DNA of 64,000 nucleotides from Celeribacter litoreus (GTDB lineage: Bacteria; Pseudomonadota; Alphaproteobacteria; Rhodobacterales; Rhodobacteraceae). Positions 7,992 to 16,877 of this stretch are shown here, piece after piece (within the stretch, counting starts at the first letter, position 1; each line of letters begins with the position of its first letter). The stretch covers positions 62,001 through 126,000 of the forward strand of contig NZ_JAIUFY010000007.1 in assembly GCF_020165855.1 (NCBI RefSeq), written 5' to 3'. The notes beneath the pieces are model-generated. The model worked only from the letters and a program-made list of their open reading frames with translations, was not told where the DNA came from and did not search any database. The position numbers and the translations under genes were made by a program.

Positions 7992-8007
7992 CGCAAACTC
8001 CGTGCCA
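7992..8007 (-). promoter_or_regulatory. Sigma-54 promoter for the 7870-4052 operon
   Basis: On the - strand: TGGCACG-GAGT-TTGCG, a full consensus match. Predicted start near 7980, about 110 bases before the ATG at 7870. It is divergent from the promoter at 8070. The 323-base gap 7871-8193 holds these two promoters and a perfect repeat GGGAC-T-GTCCC at 8030-8040 between them. Confidence 0.9.
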
Positions 8008-8069
8008 TGTCAGGACGATGCAGCGCGTCGGGACTGTCCCCGCGGGGCCGAAGGGTGGCGCGGGACGTT

Positions 8070-8085
8070 TGGCACGCGAGTTGCG
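8070..8085 (+). promoter_or_regulatory. Sigma-54 promoter for the acyl-CoA dehydrogenase at 8194
   Basis: TGGCACG-CGAG-TTGCG, a full -24/-12 match. Predicted start near 8097, roughly 97 bases upstream of the ATG at 8194. Confidence 0.9.
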
Positions 8086-8193
8086 TAGAGACGGGTGAAA
8101 TTCCGGATGCCCTACCTGTGCGTTTGATGCACACTCCTTCTGAACAGGCGCGTCGGAATGAACCACAGTCGAAGAAGAGGACTCTTTAAGAAT

Positions 8194-9393
8194 ATGGATG
8201 AAATGCTTCCTGAAGAAATCCCGGCAATCCGTGACTCGGTGCGTCGTTTCATGGAGACCGAAGTCTGCCCTGTGATGGACGACTACGAGGCAAAGCGTGA
8301 ATTGCCGCGCGACCTGATCAAGAAAGCCGGTGCCGCAGGTTACTATGGCGCGACCTTCCCGGAATCGGTGGGTGGCAGCGACATGGGCTACCTCGCCGCT
8401 GCTGTGATCATCGAAGAGATGGCGCGCAATGACATCCGCTATGGCGGGTTCAACCAGAACGGCGGCAACTGTCCGGCCTGTATCTATCTGGGCGGCACGC
8501 AGGAACAGATCGACAAGTATGTGCCTGATCTCCTCGCCGGGAATACCGTTGGTATGATGGCTCTGACCGAGGCCGGTGGCGGCTCTGACGCGGCGGGCTC
8601 GATGAAGACCGTGGCCAAGCGTGATGGCGATGTCTACCGTCTGAACGGCTCCAAAATGTGGGCGACCCTCGGGGACGAATGCGATGTGGGTATCCTGCTC
8701 GCGAAAACCGATCCTGAGGCCGGCGCACGTGGTGTGACCGCGTTCATCGTAGAGCCGAAGAAATACCCGGGCTTCACCGCGCAGCCGATTGAAGTTGGTC
8801 TGTCCAACTCCTTCCGCGTGGCGGCTCTCTTCCTCGACGATTTTATCGTGCCGGTCGAGAACCGTCTCGGTGAAGAGGGCGAAGGCTTTAAAATCATCAT
8901 GCGCGCGCTTCAGGGCGGTCGTGCCATCGTGGGCGCAAAGGCGCTCGGCATTGCGCAGGGTGCGTTCGAGGATGCGGTGCGCTACTCCAACGAGCGGATC
9001 ATCAAAGGCACGCCGATCGGTCACCACCAGCTGATCAAAGGCCAGATCGCAGAGATGGCTGTCGCGATCGAGGCGAGCCGTGGTCTCGTGTATCGCGCGG
9101 CGGAACTCATGGACCGTGACCTGCCGACCAACCGGATTGCGTCCATCGCGAAATTCCACGCGTCGCAAACTGCGAAATTCTGCACCGAACAGGCGCAGCA
9201 GATTTTTGGCGGTTACGGCCTGTCGCGCGAATACCGCATCTCCAAATACAAAGCCTATGCGGACCTGATGTTCACCGGTGAAGGCACCGCGAACATTCAG
9301 AAGCTGCTGATCGCAGACGACGCGCTCGGGTATAAGCTCGCCGACCGTCACCACGGCAAAACCGGCCTGCGTTCGATGGGTCGTCCGGCCTAA
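8194..9393 (+). CDS. Acyl-CoA dehydrogenase 1
   Basis: 399 aa FAD enzyme making an alpha,beta-double bond in an acyl-CoA and passing electrons to ETF. Visible marks are MALTEAGGGSDAAGS (flavin/substrate loop), FGGYGLSREYRISK and the catalytic base Glu363 in GEGTANIQK. I chose the ATG at 8194 because the paralogue at 19435 starts with the same DxxLPEEIPAIR; an ATG at 8158 would add 12 residues. It stands alone in its transcription unit between a sigma-54 promoter and a terminator. With the 19435 copy it may handle successive desaturations or two isomers (inference). Confidence 0.88.
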   Translation: MDEMLPEEIPAIRDSVRRFMETEVCPVMDDYEAKRELPRDLIKKAGAAGYYGATFPESVGGSDMGYLAAAVIIEEMARNDIRYGGFNQNGGNCPACIYLGGTQEQIDKYVPDLLAGNTVGMMALTEAGGGSDAAGSMKTVAKRDGDVYRLNGSKMWATLGDECDVGILLAKTDPEAGARGVTAFIVEPKKYPGFTAQPIEVGLSNSFRVAALFLDDFIVPVENRLGEEGEGFKIIMRALQGGRAIVGAKALGIAQGAFEDAVRYSNERIIKGTPIGHHQLIKGQIAEMAVAIEASRGLVYRAAELMDRDLPTNRIASIAKFHASQTAKFCTEQAQQIFGGYGLSREYRISKYKAYADLMFTGEGTANIQKLLIADDALGYKLADRHHGKTGLRSMGRPA

Positions 9394-9416
9394 GTCGCCG
9401 ACAAACGGAAAAGAGA

Positions 9417-9450
9417 AAGGGCGGTGGAGAGTTACTCCACCGCCCTTTTC
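9417..9450. terminator. Bidirectional rho-independent terminator
   Basis: Perfect 11-bp stem GGGCGGTGGAG/CTCCACCGCCC (9419-9429 and 9435-9445) with loop AGTTA, flanked by AAA on the left and TTTT on the right. It serves the convergent genes ending at 9393 (+) and 9475 (-). Confidence 0.92.
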
Positions 9451-9474
9451 GTTTCGGGACGCTGCCGGTCCCGC

Positions 9475-11814
9475 TTATCCGGCTTTGTCGAGCGAGACCT
9501 CTTGCAACGCGCTCCAGATGCGGAACGGCGTCATCGGCATCTCCGGCAGAATGGCGCCGCGCTGTGACAGGGCGTTGTCGATGGCATTGGCGAGCGCAGG
9601 CATCGCGCCCACAGTCCCGCTTTCGCCCGCGCCTTTGACACCCGTCGGGTTCGTCGGCGTCGGCACGGGGTGGCTCCCCGCCTCAACGGAGCAATAGTCG
9701 GCCATGCGCGGCATCGCGTAATCCATGAAGGAGCCGGAGAGGATCTGACCGTCCTCATCATAGACCATGTCCTCCATGAGAATCTGACCTGCCCCCTGAA
9801 GCACACCGCCGTGCAACTGGCCCTTCACGATCATCGGGTTGATTTCAAAGCCCACGTCATCGACGAGCACATGCGACATCACATCGACCGTGCCCATGTC
9901 CGGATCAATCTCCACCTCACAGATGTGGCAGCCGTTGGGGAAGCTCGGGCCGCTCAAATCGCTGCGCCCGTAGACGTGGAACCCGTCTTCCATCCCTTCG
10001 GGACGCGTGTCGGCAGAGAAAGCGGCGCGGACAACCTCGACAAAGGTGATTTCCTGCGCGGCGGTTTTATAGATACCGTCGGCAAAGCTCAGATCGGCCT
10101 CGTCCGCCTGCAACAGATGCGCGGCGATCTTGCGCCCTTTGTCGACGGCTTTCGCGATGGCGTCCTCGACGGCGGCAGAGGCATAGGCCGCCGTGCGCGA
10201 GCCGCCGGTGCCGACACCGTCCTTGATCTCGCGGGTGTCACTCTCGACGACAGAAATGTCGTCGCCGTCATAGCCGAGCCGCTGTGAGATATACTGCGCA
10301 AAGAGGGTGGAGTGGCCCTGACCGTGATTCGTGGTGCCCGCGAGGACACGCACTGTGCCGTCGGGCGCGAATTTGAGTTCCGTGGTCTCGTATCCGGCGG
10401 CGCCTGCGGTCTCGATACACATCGCCACGCCAATCCCGCGCAGACGTCCGCGGGCCTCTGTTTCGGCCTTGCGCGCGACAAAGCCGCTGTAGTCGGCAGA
10501 GGTGATGGCTTTGTCGAGCACCTTTTCGAACTCGCCACAGTCATAGGTAAAGGTCAGCGCCGTCTTATAAGGCATCGCATCCTCGGGGATGAGGTTACGG
10601 CGGCGGATGTCCACGGGGTCCATGCCAATCTTGCGCGCGGCCTGATCGACCATGCGTTCGATCACATAGGCGGCTTCGGGACGACCCGCGCCACGGTAGG
10701 GCGCGACCGGACCTGTGTTGGTCCAGACGCCCACGGCTTCGACATGCATCGCGGGAATGGTGTAGGGGCCCGCCATGGAGCCGAGGTTGAGCACCGCCGG
10801 TGCGATGCCGAAATAGCCGGAGAACGCGCCGATGTTGGAGGTTGTCTCCGCCTTGAACCCGAGGAAGTCGCCGTCGTCGTTAAAGGCAAGCGTCGCCTCC
10901 ACGATCACGTCGCGGGCATGGTCATCGCCGATGAGCACTTCGGTGCGGGTGGCGGTCCATTTGACGGGCGCGCCGAGACGCTTCGCCGCCCAGCCGACGA
11001 GCGGCATTTCCATATTCATGGACCCTTTGAGCCCGAATGAGCCGCCCACATCCCCCGGCACGATGTCCACCTGTTCGGGCGAGACGTGATACATGTCTTT
11101 CGCGAACATATCGCGGAAGGAGAAAGAGCGCTGCACCCCGCCGTAGATCGTGTAGTGATCGCGCTCTGCGTCATAGACACCCGTGACGGAGCGCGGCTCC
11201 ATCGGGTTCGCGTGGATGCGGTTGATGACGATGCGGTCGCTCACCTGATGGGGCGCGTCCTCAATGGCCTGCGCTGCGGCGTCCTTGTCACCGATGTTAT
11301 GCACGAAAATCTCGTTGCGCGGAAAGTCGTCCCAGATCTGGACCGCGTCGGGATCACGGGCCTCTGCGGTGCGCACCACGGCGGGCAGGGGATCGAGATC
11401 AATCTCCACCGCTTCTGCCGCGAGCGAGGCCTCCGCCGGTGTCTCCGCAATCACGAGCGCGACGGGTTCCCCGAGATAGCGCACGCGGTCGATGGGAAGG
11501 GGATAGCGGCCCGGGTTCACGAACGGGGAGCCATCCGCCTTTGTCAGCGGGGTTTTGAGGACGATGCCGGGGTTCATCACCTGCCCGAGACCGTCATCGA
11601 TCCAGTCCTGACCCGTCAGCACCGCTTTGACCCCCGGCATGTCGAGCGCGCCTTCGGTGTCGATACCTTTGATCTCCGCATGCGCGTAAGGAGAGCGGAC
11701 CACAGCGGCATAGAGCATGCCCGGCAATTTCACATCGTCGGAGTATTGCCCCTTGCCTGTCAGGAGACGATCGTCTTCGTGGCGGGGGTTGGCTTCACCT
11801 GGACTGAACTTCAT
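9475..11814 (-). CDS. Xanthine dehydrogenase-family molybdopterin-binding (CoxL-like) subunit
   Basis: 779 aa, normal length for the large subunit of molybdenum hydroxylases, which insert water-derived oxygen at C-H bonds of ring or heterocycle substrates. The N-terminal DDRLLTGKGQYSDDVKLPGM is typical. The loop PYRGAGR is the 'form II' version; true aerobic CO dehydrogenase has a Cys-containing loop (form I), so CO oxidation is unlikely. Glu731 in GAGESG is the catalytic base. The iron-sulfur and FAD subunits are not adjacent: they lie at 27961-29270, 16 kb away on the other strand, behind their own sigma-54 promoter. The substrate is unknown. The start ATG follows GAGGCAGGAAC. Confidence 0.87.
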   Translation of the reverse strand: MKFSPGEANPRHEDDRLLTGKGQYSDDVKLPGMLYAAVVRSPYAHAEIKGIDTEGALDMPGVKAVLTGQDWIDDGLGQVMNPGIVLKTPLTKADGSPFVNPGRYPLPIDRVRYLGEPVALVIAETPAEASLAAEAVEIDLDPLPAVVRTAEARDPDAVQIWDDFPRNEIFVHNIGDKDAAAQAIEDAPHQVSDRIVINRIHANPMEPRSVTGVYDAERDHYTIYGGVQRSFSFRDMFAKDMYHVSPEQVDIVPGDVGGSFGLKGSMNMEMPLVGWAAKRLGAPVKWTATRTEVLIGDDHARDVIVEATLAFNDDGDFLGFKAETTSNIGAFSGYFGIAPAVLNLGSMAGPYTIPAMHVEAVGVWTNTGPVAPYRGAGRPEAAYVIERMVDQAARKIGMDPVDIRRRNLIPEDAMPYKTALTFTYDCGEFEKVLDKAITSADYSGFVARKAETEARGRLRGIGVAMCIETAGAAGYETTELKFAPDGTVRVLAGTTNHGQGHSTLFAQYISQRLGYDGDDISVVESDTREIKDGVGTGGSRTAAYASAAVEDAIAKAVDKGRKIAAHLLQADEADLSFADGIYKTAAQEITFVEVVRAAFSADTRPEGMEDGFHVYGRSDLSGPSFPNGCHICEVEIDPDMGTVDVMSHVLVDDVGFEINPMIVKGQLHGGVLQGAGQILMEDMVYDEDGQILSGSFMDYAMPRMADYCSVEAGSHPVPTPTNPTGVKGAGESGTVGAMPALANAIDNALSQRGAILPEMPMTPFRIWSALQEVSLDKAG

Positions 11815-11891
11815 GTTCCTGCCTCGCTTTCAACGGCTGCGTTCGGAGCTTCGCGCGCGCGGGCGCGCAACTCAATATGACACGGGAACGA

Positions 11892-11907
11892 CGCAATCGT
11901 TGTGCCA
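11892..11907 (-). promoter_or_regulatory. Sigma-54 promoter for the molybdopterin subunit gene
   Basis: On the - strand: TGGCACA-ACGA-TTGCG. Predicted start near 11880, 66 bases before the ATG at 11814. The 364-base gap 11815-12178 holds this and the divergent promoter at 12046. Between them are a perfect repeat CTGTT-A-AACAG (11942-11952) and the palindrome TGTGCACA (12021-12028), possible activator sites. Confidence 0.9.
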
Positions 11908-12045
11908 TCGTTAAATAGTCTGCCGCAAGGGGCTTGTGCGTCTGTTAAACAGTTGCGTTGAAAGGCGGAATGCGGCTTACTCTGCCGCGTTCGCGAAGGT
12001 GCGGAGGGGCTACATGGTATTGTGCACAGTGCCCGAACCGCGTCT

Positions 12046-12061
12046 TGGCATAGGGTTTGCA
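12046..12061 (+). promoter_or_regulatory. Sigma-54 promoter for the TRAP transporter operon
   Basis: TGGCATA-GGGT-TTGCA, GG-N10-GC spacing. Predicted start near 12073, about 106 bases upstream of the ATG at 12179. Confidence 0.88.
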
Positions 12062-12178
12062 TAGAGGATTTTACCGCCTGAGGGGCTCATACGGTTTGGA
12101 GGAACCGGAGCACCTGACCACAGGCAAGAGATTGACCCGACCGGCACGAACCGGCGGGCCACAACGGAGGAGAAGATT

Positions 12179-13318
12179 ATGAATTCCACATTGAAGAAGG
12201 CTCTGGCCGTCACCGCGCTCACCGCACTGGCCGCAGCGCCTGCAACGGCGAAAGAGCTGACTTACGCCATCGGCTTCCCGACAGGGAGCACGCCGGTCAA
12301 CTCGCTCGAGAAGATGGTGGACTACGCGAAAGAGACCCACGGCCTCGAGATCAAACTGTTCCCGATGTCGCTGCTCGATCTGCGTCAGACCCCGCAGGGC
12401 ATCGCCGACCATATCGTCGACATGGGGTGGTCCACCTATCAGTATCAGCCCGCCGAATTCGCCAACAGCAACCTCGCCGCCGCGCTCAACATGACCGCGA
12501 CTGCCGACACCGATCCGCGCGTGGCGAGCTTTGCCATGGCGGGGGCTGTCACCGAATACCTCACTCTGAAATGTCCGGAATGTGTGGCGGAGTTCTCCCG
12601 TCAGAACCAGGTCTATCTCGGCGGTCACTCCACCGGCGTGTATCTCACCCAGTGCACGAAACCCGTCGTGACCCTCGCCGATTTCGAAGGCATCAAGGTC
12701 CGCACCGCGGCCCCGAGCTGGGCACGTTGGGCCGAAAACGTCGGCGCGACCGCTGTGACCATCTCCGCAAACGAAGCCTATGATGCGCTCTCGCAGGGTG
12801 TTGTGGATTGTGTGTTCTTTGCTCCGACCGAGCTTGTGAACTTCCAGCTCACTGACGTTGTGACCGATATGACCACGGGTGTTCCCGGTGGCGTGTTCCC
12901 GGGTGTGGGTGACATCAACACCAACATCGACGTCTGGCGTGGTATGTCCGAGGAAGAGCGTGCTGCGCTGATCGACACCGCCGCCTATCTCGTCGCCTAC
13001 GGCACCCACGCCTATGTCGAGGCCTCTGAAGCCGCGATGGATGTGGCCCGTGAGAACAACATCAACATCCACGCCGCCGCCGACGATCTGGCCGCCGCCT
13101 CTGCCGCCTTTGTCGAAGCTGACAAGCCGGTGATCTCCGAAGAGTTTGCGACCAAATACAACCTCGAAGACGCAGCCGGCAAAGCCGCCATCATTTCCGG
13201 TCTGATCGAGAAATGGAAAGGCCTCGTGGCCGATGTCGAAACGCCGGAAGCCCTCAAAGAGGTCTACGTCAGCGAGATCTATTCCAAGATCGACCCTGCG
13301 TCCTACGCACTCCAATAA
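12179..13318 (+). CDS. dctP: TRAP transporter substrate-binding protein (DctP family) 1
   Basis: 379 aa periplasmic binding protein with a Sec signal peptide (basic start MNSTLKK, hydrophobic core, cleavage near APATAKE, about residue 24). It would capture an organic acid and deliver it to the DctQM permease encoded just downstream. It carries a CPEC motif and a further Cys in TQCTKPV, both shared with the second binding protein at 47481-48626, so the two are close paralogues. TRAP carriers of this type usually bind carboxylates, which fits import of an alicyclic acid. RBS GGAGGAGAAG. Confidence 0.88.
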   Translation: MNSTLKKALAVTALTALAAAPATAKELTYAIGFPTGSTPVNSLEKMVDYAKETHGLEIKLFPMSLLDLRQTPQGIADHIVDMGWSTYQYQPAEFANSNLAAALNMTATADTDPRVASFAMAGAVTEYLTLKCPECVAEFSRQNQVYLGGHSTGVYLTQCTKPVVTLADFEGIKVRTAAPSWARWAENVGATAVTISANEAYDALSQGVVDCVFFAPTELVNFQLTDVVTDMTTGVPGGVFPGVGDINTNIDVWRGMSEEERAALIDTAAYLVAYGTHAYVEASEAAMDVARENNINIHAAADDLAAASAAFVEADKPVISEEFATKYNLEDAAGKAAIISGLIEKWKGLVADVETPEALKEVYVSEIYSKIDPASYALQ

Positions 13319-13335
13319 TCAATAAAATGCCACGT

Positions 13336-13362
13336 CACCGTCCGGCCCCGTGCCGGGCGGTG
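13336..13362 (+). repeat. Intercistronic hairpin after the binding-protein gene
   Basis: CACCGTCCGGC (13336-13346) pairs with GCCGGGCGGTG (13352-13362) around loop CCCGT, with one T-G wobble. There is no T-run. Such hairpins after binding-protein genes commonly protect the upstream mRNA and raise binding-protein yield over permease. Confidence 0.65.
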
Positions 13363-13388
13363 GATACACACAATCGGGAGAGCGTAAC

Positions 13389-13961
13389 ATGCTCGTTCTG
13401 TTAGAGAAATTCGTGATGGGCCTGTCGCGTCTCGTAACCCTTATCGGGGCGCTGATCATCGTGTTGATGATGGTGCACGTGACGGCAGACGTGGTGTCCA
13501 AGTTCCTGTTTTCGAAACCGCTGCCTGGCACGATTACCTTCGTATCGAGTTACTACATGGTCACAGTGACCTTCCTGTGCCTCTGCGTGGTCGAGGCCCG
13601 CAACGCGCACATTGATGTGGAGCTGATTGCCCAGCATCTGCCGAAACGCATTCAAAAGATCCTGACCGCTTTTGCGCTCGTGATCGGTCTCGGTGTGTTC
13701 GGTACCCTGACGTGGAAATCGTCGAGCGTCGCCTATGACAAATTCGAGGTCGGCGCATTCGAGACGGAACAGCGTGTGAAGGTCATCACCTGGCCCTCCT
13801 ATTTCCTCGTGCCGATTGGTGCGGGTCTCATGACGCTCATGATTTTCACAAAGATCGCCGGTCGCCGGTTTGATCTCAAACACGACACTCTGGCGGACCT
13901 CTACGAGCGCGCGAATGAGCTCGAGGCCGAAGAAGAAGAGCGCGAAAAGGGATCGAAATGA
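13389..13961 (+). CDS. dctQ: TRAP transporter small permease (DctQ family)
   Basis: 190 aa membrane protein with four hydrophobic segments (roughly residues 10-35, 45-65, 85-110 and 130-150) and a charged C-terminal tail rich in Glu, Lys and Arg. It is the small membrane subunit that bridges the binding protein and the DctM carrier. The ATG at 13389 follows TCGGGAGAGCGTAAC. Its last codons overlap the DctM start (ATGA), as is usual for QM pairs. Confidence 0.85.
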   Translation: MLVLLEKFVMGLSRLVTLIGALIIVLMMVHVTADVVSKFLFSKPLPGTITFVSSYYMVTVTFLCLCVVEARNAHIDVELIAQHLPKRIQKILTAFALVIGLGVFGTLTWKSSSVAYDKFEVGAFETEQRVKVITWPSYFLVPIGAGLMTLMIFTKIAGRRFDLKHDTLADLYERANELEAEEEEREKGSK

Positions 13962-15265
13962 CACCTGCAGAAACCGGTTTTGCGGGAATTGCCATCCTGC
14001 TCCTCCTTATCCTGATCCGTGTGCCGATTGGCATCTCGTTGATCACGGTCTCTTTCACCGGCCTTTGGGTCCTCGTCGGCCCGAGTGCGGCGTGGGGGTC
14101 TCTCGGCCTTATTCCCTATAGCTTTGCCGCGCATTGGCAGCTGAGTTCCGTGCCGATGTTCGTCCTGATGGGCTTTGTCTGCTTTCACGCCGGTCTGACC
14201 AAGGGGCTCTTTGACGCCGCGCGGCTCTGGCTTGCGAAGTTACCCGGCGGGCTTGCGATTGCGGCTGTGTTCGGGGCCACCGGCTTTGCGGCTGTGACGG
14301 GCTCTTCGCTCGCCTGTTCCGCGGCTATGGGCCGGATCGCGGTGCCGGAAATGATGAAATCCCGCTATGACGCGGCGCTGGCCACGGGCAGCGTTGCGGC
14401 GGCGGGCACCATTGGCGCGCTCATTCCGCCGTCCATCCTGCTCATCCTTTATGGCATCATCGCACAGGTGCCGGTCGGGGCGCTGTTCCTCGGCGGTGTC
14501 GGCGTCGGTGTTCTGACCTCTGTTGCCTATATCTCCGTCATCATGATCCGCGTTCTGCTGAAACCGGAACTCGCGCCGAAGTCGGACGAGGACGCAAGCT
14601 GGGCCGCCCGTTTCCGCGCTCTGGCGGACATCTGGCCGGTGCTTTTGCTGATGCTCGGCGTGTTCGGGGGCCTGTTCAGCGGTCTCTTCACCCCGACCGA
14701 AGCCGGTGCCGTGGGGGCCTCCCTCTCCGTGATCATTGCGTTTGTCAAACGCACCCTGACATGGAAGCGCATGTGGGATTCCCTCTATGAAACGCTGATG
14801 GTCTCTGCGTCGATCTTCATCATCGCCATCGGTGCCAACATGCTGACCCGCTTTATCGCGTTCAGCGGCTCCGGCGATGCGCTCGCAGATCTGGTGGCGA
14901 GCCTTGAGGCCAACCGCTATGTGCTCCTGCTCGGCATCACCATCGTTTACCTGCTGTTGGGCATGTTCCTTGATCCCATCGGGGCGATGCTCCTGACGCT
15001 GCCGATCCTGCTGCCGATCCTCAAGGACACGGGCTATGACCTGCTGTGGTTCGGCGTGCTGTTGGCGAAATATCTCGAGATCGGGATGATCACGCCGCCC
15101 ATTGGATTGAACGTGTTCGTGCTCAAGGGGGTCGTGGGCGACAAGATATCGCTCGGCACGATCTTTAAGGGCGTGGCGTGGTTCCTTGTGGCGGACCTGT
15201 TCATCGTGCTGGGGGTCATCATGTTCCCGGGCATCGTGACCTATCTGCCCTCGCTTCTCAAATAA
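13958..15265 (+). CDS. dctM: TRAP transporter large permease (DctM family)
   Basis: 435 aa, usual length, polytopic along its whole length. Family segments include FVLMGFVCFHAGLTKGLFDAA, TGSSLACSAAMGRIAVPEM and PPSILLILYGII in the first half and PTEAGAVGA in the middle. It is the sodium-driven carrier that takes substrate from DctP into the cytoplasm. Translation is coupled to dctQ. Confidence 0.92.
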   Translation: MTPAETGFAGIAILLLLILIRVPIGISLITVSFTGLWVLVGPSAAWGSLGLIPYSFAAHWQLSSVPMFVLMGFVCFHAGLTKGLFDAARLWLAKLPGGLAIAAVFGATGFAAVTGSSLACSAAMGRIAVPEMMKSRYDAALATGSVAAAGTIGALIPPSILLILYGIIAQVPVGALFLGGVGVGVLTSVAYISVIMIRVLLKPELAPKSDEDASWAARFRALADIWPVLLLMLGVFGGLFSGLFTPTEAGAVGASLSVIIAFVKRTLTWKRMWDSLYETLMVSASIFIIAIGANMLTRFIAFSGSGDALADLVASLEANRYVLLLGITIVYLLLGMFLDPIGAMLLTLPILLPILKDTGYDLLWFGVLLAKYLEIGMITPPIGLNVFVLKGVVGDKISLGTIFKGVAWFLVADLFIVLGVIMFPGIVTYLPSLLK

Positions 15266-15283
15266 GACTTAACCCGAAACGCC

Positions 15284-15303
15284 CCGGACCCCGTGTGGTC
15301 CGG
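15284..15303 (+). repeat. Hairpin between dctM and the aldehyde dehydrogenase gene
   Basis: CCGGACC/GGTCCGG, a perfect 7-bp stem with loop CCGTGT. Without a T-run it is probably an mRNA processing or stability element inside the operon. Confidence 0.45.
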
Positions 15304-15332
15304 CAGGCGGGGTGTAACCAAAGGATATCGAA

Positions 15333-16820
15333 ATGACCGTTCAAGAGATTATCGAAAACCCAAATCAGTTTTACATCGGCGGCGCATGGACCGACCCGTC
15401 CACCGCCGACAAAATCACCGTTCTGAACTCTGCGACCGAAGAAGTGTTCGAAGTTGTGGCCGAGGCCCAGCCTGCCGACGTGGACCGCGCTGTCGCGGCA
15501 GCGCGCGAAGCTTTTGACAAAGGCCCGTGGCCGCGCATGAGCCATCTGGAGCGGGCGGAGTATATCCGCGCGCTGGCCGATGAGCTTGAAAAGCGGGCGG
15601 ATCGTCATTCGCGCATTTGGACGACGGAGTCCGGCGTGATCCACTCCATCGCCTCCGCGCGGATGGACTCGATCACTGCGAACTACCGCTTCCACGCCGA
15701 TCTGGCGTCCACCTTCCCGTTTCAGGAACGCCATCCGTCGGCCTCCGGCGGGGCGCTTTCTCTTCTCGTGCGGGAACCCGTTGGCGTTGTCGGCGCAATC
15801 GTTCCGTGGAACGGTACGCCGGGCCTGATCACGAGCAAGGTTGCCCCCGCGCTCCTCGCCGGGTGCACCGTGATCGTGAAAGCCTCCCCCGAGGCACCGG
15901 GGTCCGCCTACATCCTCGCCGAAGCCGCGCACGCTGCCGGTATTCCGGCCGGTGTGATCAACATCCTCACCGCCGACCGCGCCGCATCCGAGCGTCTCGT
16001 GGAGCATCCGGACGTCGACAAGATCGCCTTCACCGGCTCCACGATTGCGGGCATGAAAATCGGCTCTATCTGCGGTGGCCGGATCGCGCGTCAGACGCTT
16101 GAACTTGGAGGGAAATCTCCGGCGCTCATCCTTGATGACTACGACATCGAGACCGCCGCGAAAACGATCACGGAAAAAGCGACCTTCCTCACCGGTCAGG
16201 TCTGTGCTTCTTTGACCCGCATCATCGTCTCGCGCAGCCGTCACGATGATCTGGTGGAAGCGCTCGCGAGCCGCTTCTCCGAGGTTTCCGTCGGCGATCC
16301 GTTCGAAGCGAGCTGTCAGATGGGCCCGCTCGCCATGAGCCGCCAGCGCGACCGCGTCGAAGGCTATATCGCCAAAGGCAAGGAAGAGGGCGCAAAACTC
16401 GCCACCGGTGGCAGCCGTCCGGCGCATCTCAACCGCGGGTATTTCATCGAACCGACCGTCTTCGGCAACGTGGACAACAACTTCACCATCGCGCGTGAGG
16501 AGATCTTTGGTCCGGTGCTCTCCGTCATTCCGGCCGACAGCGACGCCGATATGATCGAAATCGCCAACGACACCGATTTCGGTCTGAACGCCTCGGTGTT
16601 CACGAACGATGTGGACCGCGCCTATTCCGTGGCGCGTGAAATCCGCTCCGGCACCGTGGGTCAGAACGGCTACCGCGCCGAGCTGGGTATTGCGTTCGGT
16701 GGCTTCAAACAATCCGGTCTCGGTCGCGAAGGCGGCACCGAGGGCGTGCATCCCTATCTCGAAACCAAAGTGGTCGTTCTCGACGGTATGCCCGAGAACG
16801 CCGGCCGCGTGGTCGAGTGA
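15333..16820 (+). CDS. NAD(P)-dependent aldehyde dehydrogenase 1
   Basis: 495 aa, full length. Asn160 (IVPWN), general base Glu257 (LELGGKSP) and nucleophile Cys291 (TGQVCAS) are all present, and FGGFKQSGLGRE near the C-terminus is the family oligomerisation region. It oxidises an aldehyde to the acid (or to a CoA-ready carboxylate), the expected step before CoA ligation. It lies between the TRAP transporter and an alcohol dehydrogenase, which points to a peripheral alcohol-aldehyde-acid route for the imported compound (inference). Confidence 0.9.
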   Translation: MTVQEIIENPNQFYIGGAWTDPSTADKITVLNSATEEVFEVVAEAQPADVDRAVAAAREAFDKGPWPRMSHLERAEYIRALADELEKRADRHSRIWTTESGVIHSIASARMDSITANYRFHADLASTFPFQERHPSASGGALSLLVREPVGVVGAIVPWNGTPGLITSKVAPALLAGCTVIVKASPEAPGSAYILAEAAHAAGIPAGVINILTADRAASERLVEHPDVDKIAFTGSTIAGMKIGSICGGRIARQTLELGGKSPALILDDYDIETAAKTITEKATFLTGQVCASLTRIIVSRSRHDDLVEALASRFSEVSVGDPFEASCQMGPLAMSRQRDRVEGYIAKGKEEGAKLATGGSRPAHLNRGYFIEPTVFGNVDNNFTIAREEIFGPVLSVIPADSDADMIEIANDTDFGLNASVFTNDVDRAYSVAREIRSGTVGQNGYRAELGIAFGGFKQSGLGREGGTEGVHPYLETKVVVLDGMPENAGRVVE

Positions 16821-16830
16821 GACCAGATAG

Positions 16831-16860
16831 GTCGGGCGTCATAGTGCGCCCGGCTGTTTT
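16831..16860 (+). terminator. Weak intra-operon hairpin with short T-run
   Basis: GTCGGGCG (16831-16838) pairs with CGCCCGGC (16847-16854) with one wobble, followed by TGTTTTC. It may attenuate transcription between the two dehydrogenase genes. Confidence 0.4.
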
Positions 16861-16877
16861 CAAAGGGAGAGGTTCAG

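Noticed and set aside
7871-8134. N-terminal extension of the thiolase-like protein by 88 codons
   Set aside because: It would place the start upstream of the predicted sigma-54 transcription start near 7980. The Met at 7870 has a good ribosome site and begins the family-like sequence.
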